From the NCBI RefSeq assembly GCF_918698005.1, contig NZ_CAKKLJ010000003.1:62001-126000 (forward strand): 64,000 bases of DNA. The letters run 5' to 3'. Position 1 is the stretch's first letter; each line of letters begins with the position of its first letter. Source of the DNA: Microbacterium sp. Bi121. Its GTDB lineage: Bacteria; Actinomycetota; Actinomycetes; Actinomycetales; Microbacteriaceae. The notes under the pieces are model-generated. The model was given only the letters and a program-made list of their open reading frames with translations. It had not been told where the DNA came from and did not search any database. Positions 1 through 9,329 of this stretch are shown piece after piece. Position numbers and translations under genes: made by a program.

Positions 1-180
1 GACGCGGGTGTCTCGGATGATGCCGCGATCGCGCAGGCTGCGCACGCGGTGCGCGCACGTCGACTCGGCGAGCCCAAGCCGCTGCGCCAGCGCCTTGTTC
101 GTGAGATCGGCGCGCGTGCTGAGCGCGGCGAGGATCTCGAGGTCGATCTCGTCGAGTTGCGCTTTCGCCAACCTGGTCAC
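1..180 (-). CDS. Lrp/AsnC-family transcriptional regulator, partial
   Basis: Only the N-terminal 60 residues are in the window; the rest lies beyond base 1. The peptide begins VTRLAKAQLDEIDLEILAAL and continues through a winged-helix HTH (about residues 8-60) whose pattern (LDEID..IL..L, LA.RLGLAESTCAHRVRSLRDRGII) is typical of AsnC/Lrp proteins. The GTG at 180 gives the family's usual distance to the HTH; a TTG three codons later is possible. The gene is divergent from the PLP lyase at 285. This geometry resembles the Lrp-type regulator/methionine gamma-lyase pairs known elsewhere, so local control of that lyase is a reasonable inference. Confidence 0.85.
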   Translation of the reverse strand, partial: MTRLAKAQLDEIDLEILAALSTRADLTNKALAQRLGLAESTCAHRVRSLRDRGIIRDTRV

Positions 181-284
181 CTCTGATCCCGTCGAATCCG
201 TCGAAAATTCTGCATCCACGCGTTCAGGCGGCGGATGCAGTCGAATTCTCCCATTCTCACCGGGATTCCGGCAACGTAGAGAGC

Positions 285-1514
285 ATGACTGCAATGCCGC
301 ACTCGCCCTTCGACACGCCTCTGCATCCCGACACGATCGCGGTGCACAGCGGCCGTGGAGACCTCCAGGACCTCGGCGTCCACGCTCTGCCGATCGACCT
401 GTCCACGACCAATCCGTTGCCCGATATCGAGCGCGGCGGCGACTCGTACGAGGCGATGGCGACAGGCGGTCGGCCGATCGCCGACGGCAGCCTCGTGTAC
501 CAACGGCTGTGGAACCCGACGGTCGCACGGTTCGAGGACGCGCTGGCCGAGATGGAGCACGCCGAGGCGGCTGTCGCGTTCTCCTCCGGCATGGCCGCGA
601 TGACGGCCGTGATCCTCGCGATGACGGCGGCAACGGGCAAGCATCACGTCGTAGCAGTGCGACCGTTGTACGGCGGAACGGATCACCTGCTCGGTTCAGG
701 CCTGCTCGGCACCGAGGTCACCTTCTGCCATGCGTCCGAGGTGGGCGTCAGCATCCGCCCCGACACCGGGCTCGTCGTCATGGAGACGCCGGCGAACCCG
801 ACGCTCGACCTCGTCGACATCGCCGCTGTCGTGGCCGGGGCGGGCGATGTTCCCGTCGTGGTCGACAACACGTTCGCAACGCCCATCCTGCAGAACCCGC
901 TCGACCACGGCACAGCCATGTCGCTGCACAGCGCGACGAAGTACCTCGGCGGCCACGGCGACGTGATCGCCGGCGTCGTCGCGTGCAGCGAGGAGATCGC
1001 CGAGGCTCTGCGCCGCGTTCGTGCGGTGACCGGTGGGCTGCTGCATCCGCTCGGCGCCTACCTGCTGCACCGCGGTCTCACGACGCTGCCGGTGCGGATC
1101 CGCCAGCAGCAGGAGAACGCGCAGCAGGTCGTGCAATGGCTCATCGATCGGCCCGAGGTCGACGAGGTGTTCTTCCCCGGTCTCGATGGAGATCCGCAGG
1201 GGATCCTCGAGCGTCAGATGCGCGGCACCGGCGCGATGATCGCGATGCGGATGCGCGGTGGGTATGCGGCGGCGAGTCGGGTGGCATCCGCCGTCAACCT
1301 GTTCACGCACGCGGTGTCGCTCGGGGGAGTGGATTCGCTCATCCAGCATCCGGCCGCTCTGACGCACCGCCCTGTGCCGGCGGACGCACGTCCGGATGCC
1401 GCCGTCCTGCGTCTCTCGATCGGCCTCGAGAACGCCGGAGATCTGATCGCCGACCTCGCTCGCGCATTCGCTGTTGTCGGATCACTACAAGAAACCGAGT
1501 CCCAGCGGATCTGA
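285..1514 (+). CDS. Cys/Met-metabolism PLP-dependent lyase (cystathionine/methionine gamma-lyase type)
   Basis: A 409-residue, fold-type I PLP enzyme of the trans-sulfuration family, at the usual length. Visible landmarks are SSGMAAM (101-106, phosphate binding), LYGG (128-131, tyrosine stacking on PLP), VVVDNTFATP (191-200, Asp194 to the pyridine nitrogen) and SATKYLGGHGDV with the PLP lysine K219. It should eliminate or replace sulfur-linked groups on homocysteine- or cysteine-derived substrates in the cytosol. The position that is Cys in methionine gamma-lyase (LYGC) is Gly here, which argues for a cystathionine lyase/synthase or a broader substrate. The pairing with an Lrp-type gene argues for amino-acid-responsive catabolism. 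ATG 285 was chosen; ATG 294 is an alternative because GAGAG lies just before both. Confidence 0.85.
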   Translation: MTAMPHSPFDTPLHPDTIAVHSGRGDLQDLGVHALPIDLSTTNPLPDIERGGDSYEAMATGGRPIADGSLVYQRLWNPTVARFEDALAEMEHAEAAVAFSSGMAAMTAVILAMTAATGKHHVVAVRPLYGGTDHLLGSGLLGTEVTFCHASEVGVSIRPDTGLVVMETPANPTLDLVDIAAVVAGAGDVPVVVDNTFATPILQNPLDHGTAMSLHSATKYLGGHGDVIAGVVACSEEIAEALRRVRAVTGGLLHPLGAYLLHRGLTTLPVRIRQQQENAQQVVQWLIDRPEVDEVFFPGLDGDPQGILERQMRGTGAMIAMRMRGGYAAASRVASAVNLFTHAVSLGGVDSLIQHPAALTHRPVPADARPDAAVLRLSIGLENAGDLIADLARAFAVVGSLQETESQRI

Positions 1515-1607
1515 AACTTAGTACCCAGTCGCAAAGCCGGACGACTTCGGCCCGTGCGCTCCTACACTCGCGAGTGGCAACGACGCCACTGACCTCTGGA
1601 GCCCTCG

Positions 1608-3398
1608 ATGACGAGTTCTAAGCCTCACGCGCACGGCAACGGCGTGCGCATCACCGTCATCATCCTCGCTCTGCTTCTCGCAGCGATGGTGATGATCTTC
1701 TTCCTCACGACCGGAAAGATCGCGGCGGGTGCCGCCGAGCTGTCGGACGGAACGGGAACAGCCCGCGACGGCTCGGCCGAGCTCGCCACCGGAGCGCAGG
1801 ACCTGTCCGCCGGAGCTCAGAAGCTCGCGGACGGAACCGAGAGCCTCGCAGCCGGCGCATCGAGCGCCCACGACGGATCGCAGAAACTCGCCGCCGGGGC
1901 GCTGAAGGCGTCGACGGGTGCAGCCACGCTCGCCACCGGCGCAGGCACGCTCGCGGCCGGAACCGCGAGCGCCGAGTCGGGCGCCGCGCGCCTCGACAAC
2001 GGTGCGCAGTCGGCGCTCTCGGGTGCGCAGAAGCTCGCCGCCGGTCTGCTGAAGGCCGACCTCGGCGCGCAGTCCGCGGTCGCGGGGGCGGAGAAGCTCT
2101 CCGGTGGTGCCGCGCAGGTGGATGCCGGTGCGACAAAGGTCGCCGACGGTGCGCAGGCGCTGGCCGGTGGCGCGGCGCAGGTGGATGCCGGGGCGCAGAG
2201 CGCGCTCGGCGGCGCCAAACTGGTGTCGGATGGTGCGGCGCGGGTGGATGCCGGCGCAGAGGAGTTGCTCGTGGGTGTGACCAGCCTCGCCAACGGTGTC
2301 GGTGGTGCCCATCAGTACGCGACGAACCTCAACGCAGGTGCTCAGGATCTCAGCGCCGCGATCTCCGCCGCTGCGACGGATCAGGTGAAGTATCTCGCAG
2401 CCAATAAGGATGCGATCACGGGAATGGTGACATCCGCGTCGCAGGACTCCCAGGTTCTGGCTGATCGCTTGGCCGAGCTCGCCAAGACGAACCCCGATCT
2501 TGCAGACCTCGTAACGCTGGCCGCGGGTGTCAATCAGCAGGTGAAGGGCATTGCGCCCGCAGCCGCGGCGGCTCCCGTCCTCGCAAGCGGCGTCATCGAA
2601 GCCGCGGGTGGTGCGCAGCGGCTCGCCGCTGGCACGTACGCTCTCCTCAACGGCGACGCTTCTGTCAAATGGCCCGGAACTGTCGGTCTGACCAACGTGG
2701 AGGTGGGCGCACCCGCCCTCGTGGCCGGTGCGCAGAATCTGAAGGCCGGCAGCGCCGAGCTTGCGGGTGGCACGTCGAAGCTCAGCGCTGGCCTCACTTC
2801 GTTGGCGCAGGGCACGACTGGCCTCGCATCGGGCGCATCCGACCTGGCGACCGGAGTCGCCCCACTGAAGGCGGGCACGTCCCAGCTCGCGTCCGGTGCG
2901 AAGCAGCTCGCCTCCGGCCTCAAGCCGCTGAAGTCCGGCACCGCCGAGCTCGCGACCGGTGCAGGTACGCTGTCGGGCGGCCTGACGACGCTCTCCGCAG
3001 GCGCGACGACGCTCCACGATGGCGCAGTCCGCCTGAACTCGGGTGCGACGAGCCTGTCCGAAGGCGCAGCGACGCTCGCTGAGGGCACCTCGACGTTGCA
3101 GCAGGGCGCATTCGACCTCGACACCGGGCTCGGCACGCTCTCCGATGGCGCGATGACGGTCGCCGAAGGAACGGGCACCCTCGCCGACGGCGGAGCCAGG
3201 CTCGAGACGGGTGCCGCCGCACTCGCAGACGGCAACGGTCGTATCGCTGACGGCTCCGGAACGCTCGCAACGGCGACCGCCGGCGCCGCACCGTCGATGC
3301 TTCCGTGGATGCTCGGCATCGCCCTGGCCGGTCTGATCGCGATCGGGTTCTGGGTCGGTCACCGGGTCAGTCACCGACGCGCGGTGGCCATGGCCTAG
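1608..3398 (+). CDS. Membrane-anchored Gly-Ala heptad-repeat protein (YhgE/Pip-like repeats)
   Basis: This 596-residue protein has an N-terminal membrane segment (about 14-34) and a C-terminal one (about 565-584) followed by a basic tail. Between them are two uninterrupted arrays of a seven-residue unit, xLxxG[A/S/T]x: 28 copies at residues 37-232 and 26 copies at 370-551. A non-repetitive helical-looking domain (about 233-360) separates them. The repeats resemble those in YhgE/Pip-type proteins, but the ABC-2-like membrane domain of that family is absent. With both ends anchored, the repeats probably form an extracytoplasmic rod or loop. CTGGAG stands 8 nt before the ATG. No partner is evident: the PLP lyase upstream looks unrelated and a strong hairpin follows. 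The function is unknown. Confidence 0.8.
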   Translation: MTSSKPHAHGNGVRITVIILALLLAAMVMIFFLTTGKIAAGAAELSDGTGTARDGSAELATGAQDLSAGAQKLADGTESLAAGASSAHDGSQKLAAGALKASTGAATLATGAGTLAAGTASAESGAARLDNGAQSALSGAQKLAAGLLKADLGAQSAVAGAEKLSGGAAQVDAGATKVADGAQALAGGAAQVDAGAQSALGGAKLVSDGAARVDAGAEELLVGVTSLANGVGGAHQYATNLNAGAQDLSAAISAAATDQVKYLAANKDAITGMVTSASQDSQVLADRLAELAKTNPDLADLVTLAAGVNQQVKGIAPAAAAAPVLASGVIEAAGGAQRLAAGTYALLNGDASVKWPGTVGLTNVEVGAPALVAGAQNLKAGSAELAGGTSKLSAGLTSLAQGTTGLASGASDLATGVAPLKAGTSQLASGAKQLASGLKPLKSGTAELATGAGTLSGGLTTLSAGATTLHDGAVRLNSGATSLSEGAATLAEGTSTLQQGAFDLDTGLGTLSDGAMTVAEGTGTLADGGARLETGAAALADGNGRIADGSGTLATATAGAAPSMLPWMLGIALAGLIAIGFWVGHRVSHRRAVAMA

Positions 3399-3408
3399 CA
3401 CCACTGCC

Positions 3409-3447
3409 GAACAGGGCCGCGGGACGAGACATCTCGCGGCCCTGTTC
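3409..3447 (+). terminator. Rho-independent-type hairpin after the heptad-repeat gene
   Basis: A perfect 13-bp stem, GAACAGGGCCGCG pairing with CGCGGCCCTGTTC around a 13-nt loop, begins 11 nt after the stop codon. There is no U tract, as is usual in high-GC actinobacteria. It separates the repeat gene from the clp operon. Confidence 0.8.
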
Positions 3448-3464
3448 TCCGTCTGAGGTACGGC

Positions 3465-3481
3465 CTCTGCCGAGAGCAGAG
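3465..3481. promoter_or_regulatory. PopR-type operator upstream of the clpP pair
   Basis: CTCTGC-CGAGA-GCAGAG is a perfect dyad centred about 63 bp before the clpP ATG. It is close to the TCTGCC-N3-GGCAGA palindrome I recall for Streptomyces PopR at clpP3, with one mismatch. A second dyad (CCGCT-CAG-AGCGG, 3482-3494) abuts it. CAGAGT at 3524-3529, six nt before the ATG, is a weak -10, so the site lies where an activator would bind. Confidence 0.65.
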
Positions 3482-3535
3482 CCGCTCAGAGCGGATTCGC
3501 GCCACGCGACCCCGGAGGGCTCGCAGAGTGGGGGC

Positions 3536-4156
3536 ATGAACGAAGAGACACCGATCCCGCAGTTCGGCCCCGAAGCCCGACGCGCACTGTTCCACGAACG
3601 CATCCTCGTGCTCGACGGCGCCCTCGACGATGACAACGGCACGCTGCTGATGACCCAGCTGCTCACCCTCTCGGCGGAGGATCCGGTCGCGGACATCGCC
3701 CTGTGGATCCACTCGCCAGGAGGTTCGGTTCCGTCGATGCTCGCCATCCGCGACGTCATGCGCATGATCTCGAACGACGTGGCAACGCTCGCCCTCGGGC
3801 TCGCAGCCAGCGCAGGACAGTTCCTTCTCTCCGCAGGGACCAAGGGCAAGCGTCGCGCGCTTCCGCACGCGCGCATCCTCATGCATCAGGGTTCGGCCGG
3901 CATCGGCGGTTCGGCCGCCGAGATCGAGATCCAGGCCGACGACCTCCGCCAGATGCGCGACACCGTGCTCGGCCTGATCGCCGACGACACCGGCCAGCAG
4001 CCGGGCCGCGTCTTCGAGGACTCACTGCATGACCGCTGGTATACGGCGGTCGAAGCCGAAGAGTACGGCTTCATCGACGAGATCGCGACATCGATCGGCG
4101 ATGTGTTCCCCCGTCGCAGGGCGCGTGTGGGGCTCGGCCTCGAAGGAGAGAAGTGA
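3536..4156 (+). CDS. clpP: ATP-dependent Clp protease proteolytic subunit, catalytically complete paralogue
   Basis: A 206-residue ClpP with the Ser-His-Asp triad readable: S92 in GLAASAGQF, H117 in RILMHQG and D162 in FEDSLHDRWYTA. The oxyanion-region glycines (SPGGSV, 60-64) are present. It should assemble into the cytosolic heptameric barrel that degrades proteins fed by Clp ATPases. The frame is open further upstream, but homology begins at the ATG at 3536. The stop overlaps the next clpP-type gene by 4 nt, so the two are translationally coupled. With the PopR-like gene downstream, this resembles the accessory clpP3P4-popR locus of Streptomyces rather than the housekeeping clpP1P2 locus next to tig and clpX. 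Confidence 0.93.
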   Translation: MNEETPIPQFGPEARRALFHERILVLDGALDDDNGTLLMTQLLTLSAEDPVADIALWIHSPGGSVPSMLAIRDVMRMISNDVATLALGLAASAGQFLLSAGTKGKRRALPHARILMHQGSAGIGGSAAEIEIQADDLRQMRDTVLGLIADDTGQQPGRVFEDSLHDRWYTAVEAEEYGFIDEIATSIGDVFPRRRARVGLGLEGEK

Positions 4157-4752
4157 TGAGCGGCTACACGATCCCCAACGTCATCGCGCAGCATCCGCGC
4201 GGCGAGCGAATCATGGACGTCTACTCGCAGCTGTTGTCCGAGCGGGTCATCTACCTCGGCACCGGCATCGACGCGGGCGTCGCGAACGCGCTGATCGCGC
4301 AGCTGCTGCATCTCGACGCGGACAGCCCGGACACCGGCATCCAGTTCTACATCAACAGCGAGGGCGGCGACCCCGGCGCTGCGCTGGCGATCCACGACAC
4401 CATGCAGCACATCCGACCGGCCGTCGCCACCACCGTCGTCGGGCAGGCGATCGGGCCGGCGGCGCTGCTCGCAGCGGCCGGGGCGGCGGGGCAGCGTGCT
4501 GCCCTCGCGCACGCGCGCATCGTGCTGCATCAGCCGGCCGGACAGTCGCGCGGGGCGATCCCTGACCTCATCCTCGCCGCCGACGAGGTCGTGCGCGTGC
4601 GAGCGGATATGGAGGCGATCCTCGCCCGTCACACCGGTCGGACGGTCGAGGCGCTGCGCGCCGACACCGACCGGGACCGGGTGTTCACGGCATCGGCAGC
4701 GCTCGAGTACGGGCTGATCGACACCGTGCTCGGTGAGCGGACGGCCGCTTAG
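4153..4752 (+). CDS. ClpP-like subunit lacking the catalytic serine (ClpR-like)
   Basis: A 199-residue ClpP-fold protein. Aligning VGQAIGPAALLAAAG with the usual VGQAASMGAFLLAAG puts Gly101 where the nucleophilic serine should be. H126 (IVLHQP) and D171 (ADTDRDRVFTA) are kept. The protein is therefore probably proteolytically inactive but able to join a mixed barrel with the preceding active subunit, as ClpR does in cyanobacteria and plastids. The FYINSEGGDPG loop and LEYGLIDTVL C-terminal segment look normal, so the fold is intact. It is co-transcribed and coupled to clpP by ATGA overlap. Confidence 0.88.
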   Translation: MMSGYTIPNVIAQHPRGERIMDVYSQLLSERVIYLGTGIDAGVANALIAQLLHLDADSPDTGIQFYINSEGGDPGAALAIHDTMQHIRPAVATTVVGQAIGPAALLAAAGAAGQRAALAHARIVLHQPAGQSRGAIPDLILAADEVVRVRADMEAILARHTGRTVEALRADTDRDRVFTASAALEYGLIDTVLGERTAA

Positions 4753-4777
4753 GACGACAGTTCGGGGGCCGGATGCA

Positions 4778-4805
4778 CGGATGCCGGGTGATTCGGCAGC
4801 ATCCG
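4778..4805. terminator. Possible hairpin between the convergent clp and popR-like genes
   Basis: CGGATGC at 4778-4784 pairs with GCATCCG at 4799-4805, and inner CG/CG pairs can extend the stem. It lies in the 94-bp gap between two convergent stops and could serve both. The arms contain the abundant GGATGC word, so a chance pairing is possible. Confidence 0.4.
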
Positions 4806-4846
4806 TCCGACATCCGTGTTCCCGGACCCCAGACTGTCGACGCGCG

Positions 4847-5197
4847 TCACGCCGCGAGGGCGAACGCGCCGCGGCCGGCCGACACGGAGACGGGGACGGC
4901 GGCGGATGCCGGCACCGAAGCCGCGCGCAAGTCATCTGCGACGCTGCTGGTGAGGTCGATGAGCGTGGTGTCCAGGGCGCCGGCGATCGCGGCGATCATC
5001 TCGCTGGACGGCTCCTTGAGCCCGCGCTCGACTTCGGAGAGGTACTGCGGCGACACCCCGGCCTTCGCGGCGGTCTCGCCGAGCGTCTCCTGGTTCTCGT
5101 GTCGCCTGCGGCGCAACTGATCGCCGAGCATGTGACGCCACAGCGGCTCGGGTCGAGGCGGTGTGGAGCGATCGGGGAAATCGAGGATGTCAGCCAT
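4847..5197 (-). CDS. popR: PopR/ClgR-like XRE-family regulator of clp genes
   Basis: A 116-residue protein with an XRE helix-turn-helix at about residues 24-76. The segment SPQYLSEVERGLKEPSSEMI closely resembles the recognition region of ClgR and PopR, the actinobacterial activators of clp genes. The C-terminus ends FALAA; C-terminal alanines in ClgR/PopR and in the SsrA tag are recognised for Clp proteolysis, so the protein probably is a Clp substrate, closing a feedback loop. It converges on the clpP pair. TACCGT lies 5 nt before the ATG with no Shine-Dalgarno, so the mRNA may be leaderless. The name is by analogy and ClgR is the alternative. Confidence 0.85.
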   Translation of the reverse strand: MADILDFPDRSTPPRPEPLWRHMLGDQLRRRRHENQETLGETAAKAGVSPQYLSEVERGLKEPSSEMIAAIAGALDTTLIDLTSSVADDLRAASVPASAAVPVSVSAGRGAFALAA

Positions 5198-5236
5198 GGT
5201 TCACGGTAACGCCGTGCCCCGCCGCGGCGGGAGCCG

Positions 5237-5253
5237 TTCTGCTCAGAGCAGAA
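5237..5253. promoter_or_regulatory. PopR-type operator upstream of the popR-like gene
   Basis: TTCTGC-TCAGA-GCAGAA is a perfect dyad 40 bp upstream of the popR-like ATG. It shares the core TCTGC-N5-GCAGA with the site at 3465-3481 before clpP. Two such dyads flanking one small locus support autoregulation plus control of clp. Confidence 0.65.
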
Positions 5254-5266
5254 TCGTCGACGCGCC

Positions 5267-7160
<1,894 letters not shown>

Positions 7161-7166
7161 GATCCG

Positions 7167-7172
7167 ACCGTA
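7167..7172 (-). promoter_or_regulatory. -10 box for the MmyB-like regulator (leaderless)
   Basis: On the minus strand TACGGT is followed by six bases and then the ATG, placing the transcript start at the start codon. Confidence 0.5.
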
Positions 7173-7209
7173 CGCCGAGTCACCCGAGGGAGGGAGGCAC
7201 TGCCAGTAC

Positions 7210-7233
7210 CCGGAACGGCCTGCACTGTTCCGG
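7210..7233. promoter_or_regulatory. Inverted repeat between divergent regulator and reductase operon
   Basis: CCGGAAC and GTTCCGG, perfect 7-bp arms with a 10-nt spacer, lie in the only intergenic gap between the MmyB-like gene and the divergent operon. It is a candidate operator for that regulator. It sits 27 bp upstream of the reductase ATG. Confidence 0.5.
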
Positions 7234-7260
7234 ATGCCGCGGACGGAGTGGAATGACCTC

Positions 7261-8139
7261 ATGACCATGAACCTCAATCTGAACAACGGCGTCACGATGC
7301 CGGCCCTCGGCTTCGGCGTCTTCCAGGCCGCCCCCGAGGAGACCGTCGCAGCGGTCACGACGGCACTCGAGACGGGCTACCGCCTGATCGATACGGCGGC
7401 CGCCTACGGCAACGAGCGAGAGGTCGGCGAGGCGATTCGCCGGTCCGGCCTCTCTCGCGACGAGATCTTCATCGAGACCAAGGTGTGGATCAGCGACTAC
7501 GGCTATGACGAGACTCTGCATGCGTTCGAGAAGTCCACCGGCAAGCTCGGCGTCGACCGGCTCGACCTGCTGATCCTGCACCAAGCGCTCCCGTCGCGTT
7601 TCGATCTGACCGTCGGCGCGTACAGGGCACTCGAGAGGCTGCTCGCCGATGGTCGGGTCCGCGCGATCGGCGTCAGCAACTTCATGACCGATCATCTGGA
7701 CCGCCTCGAGGCCGAGACGAGCATCGTTCCGGCGATCAACCAGATCGAAGTGCACCCGTATTTCCAACAGCGCGCGGTGCAGAATGCTGACTCCTCCGCC
7801 GGCACGGTCACCCAGGCCTGGTCGCCGATCGGCGGTATCACTGCGTATCGCCCCAACGGAGCATCCGCGTTCGATGATCTGACGCTGAAGGCGATCGCGG
7901 CGGAGCACGGCAAGTCACCGGCTCAGGCGATGCTGCGCTGGCATCTGCAGCAGGGTCGTTCTGCTCTGCCCAAATCGGTGCGTCCGGCCCGGATCGCCGA
8001 GAACTTCGCCGTGTTCGACTTCGAACTGACAGCGGATGAGCTCGCCGCCATCGACGCGCTCGACACCGACGTTCGCCGCGGCCCGGATCCCGAGGACATC
8101 ACGATAGAGACGTTCGGGCGCGAGATCCCGGAAGCATGA
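7261..8139 (+). CDS. Aldo/keto reductase (2,5-diketogluconate reductase-like)
   Basis: A 292-residue AKR of the short 2,5-diketo-D-gluconate-reductase type. The tetrad D44, Y49 (RLIDTAAAYGNE), K74 (IETKVW) and H107 (LLILHQ) is intact, and GVSNFM plus LPKSVRPARIAENF near the C-terminus match the family. The ATG at 7261 was chosen because upstream frame extensions run through the divergent promoter; ATG 7267 is also possible. It is the first gene of a three-gene operon coupled by ATGA overlaps (FMN-binding lipoprotein, SDR), probably controlled by the divergent MmyB-like regulator. Confidence 0.92.
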   Translation: MTMNLNLNNGVTMPALGFGVFQAAPEETVAAVTTALETGYRLIDTAAAYGNEREVGEAIRRSGLSRDEIFIETKVWISDYGYDETLHAFEKSTGKLGVDRLDLLILHQALPSRFDLTVGAYRALERLLADGRVRAIGVSNFMTDHLDRLEAETSIVPAINQIEVHPYFQQRAVQNADSSAGTVTQAWSPIGGITAYRPNGASAFDDLTLKAIAAEHGKSPAQAMLRWHLQQGRSALPKSVRPARIAENFAVFDFELTADELAAIDALDTDVRRGPDPEDITIETFGREIPEA

Positions 8140-8561
8140 TGCGGGTGCGGGGACGATCTGCCGCGCTCGGCGCTGTGATGCTCGGGGCGGGCCTCGGCGG
8201 CTGCGCCGCGAACTCGACTCCAGCACCGGAATCTTCCGCGCTGCCTTCCGAATACGCCGACGGCACGTACGAGGCGACCGGCTGGTACGGATCACTCCCG
8301 TCTCACCAAGACGTCACGCTCACCCTCGAAGGCGGCGTCGTCACCGCCGTCAGCCTCACCACCCCTGCCGAAGACACCGCATCCCTCGGCCACCAGCAGC
8401 GGTTCGCCGATGCGCTCGGCGACGAGATCGTCGGGTTCGACGTCGACACCATCGACGTACAACGCCTCGCCGGGGCCAGCGGCTGTTCGGAGGGCTTCAT
8501 GAGCGCCCTCGCCGAGATCAAGACCGCCGCACGATCCGCGGCAGACGAAGGAGCACCATGA
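8136..8561 (+). CDS. Lipoprotein with FMN-binding domain
   Basis: A 141-residue protein with a lipoprotein signal peptide (lipobox LGGC, Cys23) and a C-terminal FMN_bind-type domain (about 42-130). The domain reads DGTYEATGWYGSLPSHQDVTLTLEGG..V and ends LAGASGCSEGFMSALAEI, where related proteins have the SGAT-type flavin attachment site; the classic threonine is not obvious. It should lie on the outer face of the membrane and may carry electrons. The start overlaps the reductase stop as ATGA, and its own stop overlaps the SDR start. An extracytoplasmic flavoprotein co-expressed with two soluble reductases is unusual. Confidence 0.8.
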   Translation: MMRVRGRSAALGAVMLGAGLGGCAANSTPAPESSALPSEYADGTYEATGWYGSLPSHQDVTLTLEGGVVTAVSLTTPAEDTASLGHQQRFADALGDEIVGFDVDTIDVQRLAGASGCSEGFMSALAEIKTAARSAADEGAP

Positions 8562-9313
8562 CGAATCTCGACGTCCTTCTCGTGGGAGGCGCCGGCAGCA
8601 TCGGCAGCTACGTCGCTCGCGTCGCAACCGATGCCGGTCACAGCATCCGCATTCTCAGTCGCGGCACCGGGAAAAGCGTCGTGACCGGCGATCTCACCGA
8701 CCCCGAGTCTCTCGCCGACGCGGTTCGCGACATCAACGCTGTCGTGTTCACCCACGGCGCTCACGGTTCCGCGCAGGACATTCGAGAGGTCGACTACGGC
8801 GGGGTTCGCAACGTCCTGGAAGCGATCGGCGACCGGCCGGTGCGCATCGCCCTGATGACAGCCATCGGGGTCACGTACCGGGAAGGCTCATACAACCGCT
8901 CCACGAGAGCGCACGACTGGAAGCGCCGCTCCGAGCGGCTCGTCCGGGCGAGCGGTCACCCGTACACGATCGTGCGGCCGGCGTGGTTCGACTACAACGA
9001 CTACGACCAGCATCACCTGCAGTTCCTGCAGGGCGACACGCGTCACGCAGGCAGCCCGGCCGACGGCGCCATCGCCCGATCGCAGATCGCCGACGTCCTC
9101 GTGGCGGCTCTCACCTCGGATGCCGCGATCGGGAAGACGTTCGAGCTCGTCGCGGAGCGAGGCGAGGCGCAATCCGACCTCGCCCCGCTGTTCGCCGCGC
9201 TCGCCTCGGACGCCGGACTCGACGGCGCATTGGACGCCGACAACATGCCACTCGATGATGAGCCGGCGGATGTCCGCGCCGACCTCGACCGGATCCGCGC
9301 GCTGCACGCCTGA
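8558..9313 (+). CDS. Atypical SDR, NAD(P)-binding oxidoreductase
   Basis: A 251-residue Rossmann protein beginning LDVLLVGGAGSIGSYVARVA (GGAGSIG nucleotide-binding loop). VVFTHGAHG, RIALMTAIGVTY and YTIVRPAWFDYN are typical of NAD(P)H-binding atypical SDRs related to NmrA/YbjT-like proteins. A standard YxxxK catalytic motif is not evident, so it may be a redox sensor or quinone/carbonyl reductase. It is translationally coupled to the FMN lipoprotein and ends the operon. Confidence 0.85.
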   Translation: MTNLDVLLVGGAGSIGSYVARVATDAGHSIRILSRGTGKSVVTGDLTDPESLADAVRDINAVVFTHGAHGSAQDIREVDYGGVRNVLEAIGDRPVRIALMTAIGVTYREGSYNRSTRAHDWKRRSERLVRASGHPYTIVRPAWFDYNDYDQHHLQFLQGDTRHAGSPADGAIARSQIADVLVAALTSDAAIGKTFELVAERGEAQSDLAPLFAALASDAGLDGALDADNMPLDDEPADVRADLDRIRALHA

Positions 9314-9329
9314 CCGCGGGCGGAAGGGG

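Noticed and set aside
1518..3404. A 628-codon open frame antisense to the heptad-repeat gene
   Set aside because: It is rich in Arg, Gly and Cys with no recognisable domain and mirrors the repeat DNA; the plus-strand frame has signal, repeats and membrane ends.
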